Part shown: positions 59,962-64,000 of the stretch, piece by piece
Layout of the letters: each line of letters begins with the position of its first letter
How positions within the stretch are numbered: the first letter of the stretch is position 1
From: Cladorhizidae sp. MBARI D1340-BT2
Taxonomy: Eukaryota; Porifera; Demospongiae; Poecilosclerida; Cladorhizidae
Assembly: GCA_028752905.1 (NCBI GenBank)
Contig: JAQNBH010000283.1
Location: 62,001-126,000 of the forward strand
DNA length: 64,000 nt
Reading direction: 5' to 3'
The notes under the pieces: model-generated
Database searches by the model: none
What the model was told of the DNA's origin: nothing
What the model saw: only the letters and a program-made list of their open reading frames with translations
Made by a program: the position numbers and the translations under genes

Positions 59962-61360
59962 TAGCTATATATCAAGTCTATTCATTGAAGTGTGGAGAAT
60001 CTATGAAGCTAACATGTTTAGCTCAAGATAGAGAACACTGAGAGATACCTATATTGTGAGTTTATCAAGTTCATTACAGTGAAGTGTGCTAAATATATGG
60101 ATGTTTGGTATCAACAGAGAGCACAGACAGAGAGCTATCTTATTAGCTATATATCAATTCTATTCAGTGAAGTGTGGAGAATCTATGAAGCTAATATGTT
60201 TAGCTCAAGATAGAGAACACTGAGAGATACCTATCTTGTGAGTTTATCAAGTCCATTATCGAAAAGTGTGCAGAATATATGGATGTTTGGTATCAACAGC
60301 GAGCACAGAGAGAGTCCTATCTTAATAGCTATATATCAAGTTGATCAGTGAAGTGTGGAAAATCTATGAAGCTAACATGTTTAGCATCAAGATAGAGAAC
60401 ACATAATGAAACCTATCATTCGAATCATATCAAGTCCATTACAGTGAAGTTTGCAGAATATTATGGATGTTTGGTATCAACAGAGAGCACAGACAGAGAC
60501 CTATCTTAATAGCTATATATCAAGTCTATACAGTGAAGTTTAGATAATCTATGAAGCTAACATATTTAACTTCATGAGAGAGCAGAGAGATACCTATCTT
60601 GCAAGTCCATTACTGTGAAGTGTGCAGAATATATGGATGTTTGGTATCAACAGAGAGCACAGACAGGGACCTATCTTATTAGCTATATATCAAGTCTATA
60701 CAGTGAAGTTTGGTGTATCTATGAAGCAAATATATTTAGCATCATGAGAGAGCAGAGAGATACCTTTCTTGTGATTTTATCAAGTCCATTACTGTGAAGT
60801 GTGCAGAATATATGGATGTTTGGTATCAAGAGAGAGAATAGAGAGTGTACTATCTTAATAGCTATATATCAATCTATTCAGTGAAGTGTGGAGAATCTAT
60901 GAAGCTAACATGTTTAGCTCAAGATAGAGAACACTGAGAGATACCTATCTTGCAAGTCCATTACAGTGAAGTTTGCAGAATATATGGATGTTTGGTATCA
61001 AGAGAGAGCACTTAGAGAGTCCTATCTTAATAGCTATATATCAAGTCTATTCAGTGAAGTATGGAGAATCTACGAAGCTAAAATATTTAGCATCATGATA
61101 GAGAACACAGAGAAACCAAGTCCATTACAGTGAAGTGTGCAGAATATATGGATGTTTGGTATCAACAGAGAGCACAGACAGAGACCTATCTTAATAGCTA
61201 TATATCAAGTCTATACATTTAAGTTTGGAGAATCTATGAAGCTAACATATTTAGCTTCATGAGAGAGCAGAGAGATATCTATCTTGTAAGTCCATTACTG
61301 TGAAGTGTGCAGAATATATGGATGTTTGGTATCAAGAGAGAGAATAGAGAGAGTACTATC
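59962..61360 (+). repeat. SatB array, about 8 monomers
   Basis: Partner of 57016-58400 without its 14-bp loss. Confidence 0.9.
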
Positions 61361-61364
61361 TTAA

Positions 61365-62912
61365 TGGGGGACTATGCGTCAAAACCACTAAATAGTTGTA
61401 CCTATTTCTAATTGTCATAACTTTTTTTCTCTTTCATCTACACAAGTAATATCTCTATTATACACAATTTTCTCAGAAGATACATGCAGAAACATCGAGG
61501 TGACTCCATGATATTTGTGGCAGACCTAGCTGGCTAACCATTTGAAGTCATTTACTCATAATTGGTGTGTGGCTTGCTAAGGAGTGTCTCAGTGATATCC
61601 ATGGAGCAAAGTTACCATATGTTGTCATGTTGATTAGTTACACACTTACAGAGTCTGAAAAACTGATAAAAACTAGAGGCCACCTCTTCCAACTACCATC
61701 TCTTGGCAATCCTTGCAGTAAACAAAACTGTGATTCATGGATATCACAGAGTACTAAAATAGCTCTAAAATGACATACATAGCTGAGCAAACGGTTTTAA
61801 AGTTATTCTCGCAACAAGAAATATTTCCATTAATTGTGGGAATAAGCATTCCAAGTTTGGAAAACGAAATGTTTGAGTTAGCACTGAAATAAATTGACAA
61901 AATATGTTCTTTCACAAGTTTTAGCAATTCCTTGATCTTTTTTTTTATACTTCCGTGATTTCTGTGCCTATATCTACATGTAAGAAAGAAAAATATGATG
62001 AAAATTGTTATGGAATTTTCCTTTACAGCTGAATGTTTTTGCATGTCAAAGAAATGTATGATGAAGTAGATCCACCATAACTTTGAAAGAAGCATCCTAT
62101 GTCTCCAAAACTTTGGAAATAGCAAGTAGATAGATGCAACAACAGTTTGAACTGATTTCATTTTTAGTCGCCAGGGGTGTGTGTGGGGGGAGGGGGGTGG
62201 GGGGAAAGCATGTCATTTTATTCCCTATTTTCTTATGCTTTGTTCCTAATGATATGTTGAATGTCTCTGCAGACATATTTTCTGGGAAGATACATCAAGA
62301 TCCCTAAATAAGTTGATATCTTGCCTAATGATATGTTGAATGTCTCTGCAGACATATTTTCTCGGAAGATACTTCAAGATCCCTAAATAAGTTGATCTAT
62401 CTTGCAGTACAATTCATAACTGCCCTAATTAACAAGACCAAAGTTCCAGATTTTGTCAACTGATAGAGAAGGCCCTTATCTGCAACATGTGAACAGATTA
62501 TCAATAAATGTAGTGGTTTTTCACTGGCAGGCCACAGATTTGGCAACTGGAAAACCACATGAAAAATCCCAAACCTCACCACTTCAAATCACCATAACTT
62601 GCTAATACTTAGAGTACTCAAAATTTTGGCACATATAAAAGACAGATAATTAGAAGGGCTATCCGGTGATATAGACATTATCTTTTTTGGATAAAGTGTA
62701 GAAATGTTATGAGCTTTACGGCAAAAAAACAAGATTTTTGGGGAAAAATTAGAAACATAATTATAGACCCAATTAGGGCAAATATCATGCAAGATGTGTC
62801 CTCTTTGTAGTTTCTTGATCTGTTACATGGGGAAAAAAATTGTTTGCCAGAAGAAGGGGGGGGGGGGGAAAGAGGAAAAAAGAAATTTCGAATTTTGGAG
62901 GCATAGCCCCCC
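61365..62912 (+). mobile_element. TTAA element, copy 13
   Basis: The first terminal G is T (TTAATGGGGG), so this terminus is damaged. G-run of 13. Confidence 0.8.
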
Positions 62913-62916
62913 TTAA

Positions 62917-63779
62917 TAGCTATATATCAAGTCTATTCATTGAAGTGTGGAGAATCTATGAAGCTAACATGTTTAGCTCAAGATAGAGAACACTGAGAGA
63001 TACCTATCTTGTGAGTTTATCAAGTCCATTACAGTGAAGTGTGCTAAATATATGGATGTTTGGTATCAACAGAGAGCACAGACAGGGACCTATCTTATTA
63101 GCTATATATCAAGTCTATACAGTGAAGTTTGGTGTATCTATGAAGCAAATATATTTAGCATCATGAGAGAGCAGAGAGATACCTTTCTTGTGATTTTATC
63201 AAGTCCATTACTGTGAAGTGTGCAGAATATATGGATGTTTGGTATCAAGAGAGAGAATAGAGAGTGTACTATCTTAATAGCTATATATCAATCTATTCAG
63301 TGAAGTGTGGAGAATCTATGAAGCTAACATGTTTAGCTCAAGATAGAGAACACTGAGAGATACCTATCTTGCAAGTCCATTACAGTGAAGTTTGCAGAAT
63401 ATATGGATGTTTGGTATCAAGAGAGAGCACTTAGAGAGTCCTATCTTAATAGCTATATATCAAGTCTATTCAGTGAAGTATGGAGAATCTACGAAGCTAA
63501 AATATTTAGCATCATGATAGAGAACATAGAGAAACCAAGTCCATTACAGTGAAGTGTGCAGAATATATGGATGTTTGGTATCAACAGAGAGCACAGACAG
63601 AGACCTATCTTAATAGCTATATATCAAGTCTATACATTTAAGTTTGGAGAATCTATGAAGCTAACATATTTAGCTTCATGGGAGAGCAGAGAGATACCTA
63701 TCTTGTAAGTCCATTACTATGAAGTGTGCAGAATATATGGATGTTTGGTATCAAGAGAGAGAATAGAGAGAGTACTATC
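62917..63779 (+). repeat. SatB array, about 5 monomers
   Basis: Shortened relative to 59962-61360. The GTGCTAAATATATGG monomer is followed directly by the TTTGGTGTATC monomer, as if three monomers had been removed. Confidence 0.9.
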
Positions 63780-63783
63780 TTAA

Positions 63784-64000
63784 GGGCGGACTATGCGTCA
63801 AAACCACTAAATAGTTGTACCTATTTCTAATTGTCATAACTTTTTTTCTCTTTCATCTACACAAGTAATATCTCTATTATACACAATTTTCTCAGAAGAT
63901 ACATGCAGAAACATCGAGGTGACTCCATGATATTTGTGGCAGACCTAGCTGGCTAACCATTTGAAGTAATTTACTCATAATTGGTGTGTGGCTTGCTAAG
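63784..64000 (+). mobile_element. TTAA element, copy 14 (cut by window end)
   Basis: Left 217 bp only. The terminus reads GGGCGGACTATGC (one G to C). Subfamily with CACTAAATAG. Confidence 0.75.

Larger units (their letters stand above)
26805..64000 (+). repeat. Higher-order repeat: SatB monomers plus TTAA element
   Basis: Fourteen units, each one element copy plus a run of SatB. Starts of successive elements lie 4579, 2410, 2410, 2943, 2604, 3121, 2426, 2958, 2602, 2604, 2939, 2960 and 2419 bp apart. After the first, SatB runs hold about 5, 5, 8, 6, 9, 5, 8, 6, 6, 8, 8 and 5 monomers, so unit length varies in whole monomers. No supported gene lies anywhere in this region. Confidence 0.9.

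Overview
The window is eukaryotic, probably animal, and is almost entirely tandem and nested repeats. I see no operons, bacterial start signals or long open frames. I cannot name the species. The short frames in all six readings are nearly all read-through of repeat units, so there is no convincing intact protein gene.

Layout. (1) 1-3519: an AT-rich satellite, here called SatA, with diverged monomers of roughly 105-180 bp. (2) 3520-3690: a 13-bp minisatellite. (3) 3691-9029: a tandem array of roughly 300-350 bp units. Each carries a minus-strand tRNA-Thr(TGT)-like sequence with A and B boxes, a following T-run and an upstream hairpin. Some units also carry a 13-bp minisatellite block. (4) 9030-10897: a second satellite, SatB, interrupted by a 1.3-kb low-copy insert (9110-10428) with short inverted ends, two short acidic or Ser/Pro-rich frames and an AATAAA. 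(5) 10898-12686: SatA in inverted orientation, ending at a perfect 22-bp palindrome (12677-12698) where the orientation flips back. (6) 12687-16588: SatA forward again. (7) 13069-25373: a second, nearly identical copy of everything in 1-10897, longer by a four-unit expansion of the tRNA-like array.

(8) 24905-64000: SatB arrays. The SatB monomer is about 170 bp and is itself a dimer of related halves (about 88 + 82 bp). A 1.54-1.60-kb element with short terminal inverted repeats sits at a TTAA inside the monomer and occurs 14 times. Removing it and one TTAA restores the uninterrupted monomer. Thirteen copies share two internal deletions that the first copy lacks. The element was therefore captured once by the satellite and amplified with it as a higher-order repeat of about 2.4-3.1 kb. 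These units are further duplicated as larger blocks (31.4-42 kb versus 44.9-53 kb, and a tandem pair at 55.5-61 kb), and one element looks like a crossover product.

The main biological interest is this hierarchy: half-monomer, monomer, satellite plus transposon unit, then multi-unit blocks. The tRNA-Thr-like array and the fold-back satellite come next. A pericentromeric, centromeric or other heterochromatic location is plausible but unproven. All identities and lengths come from reading the sequence by eye; nothing was searched against a database.
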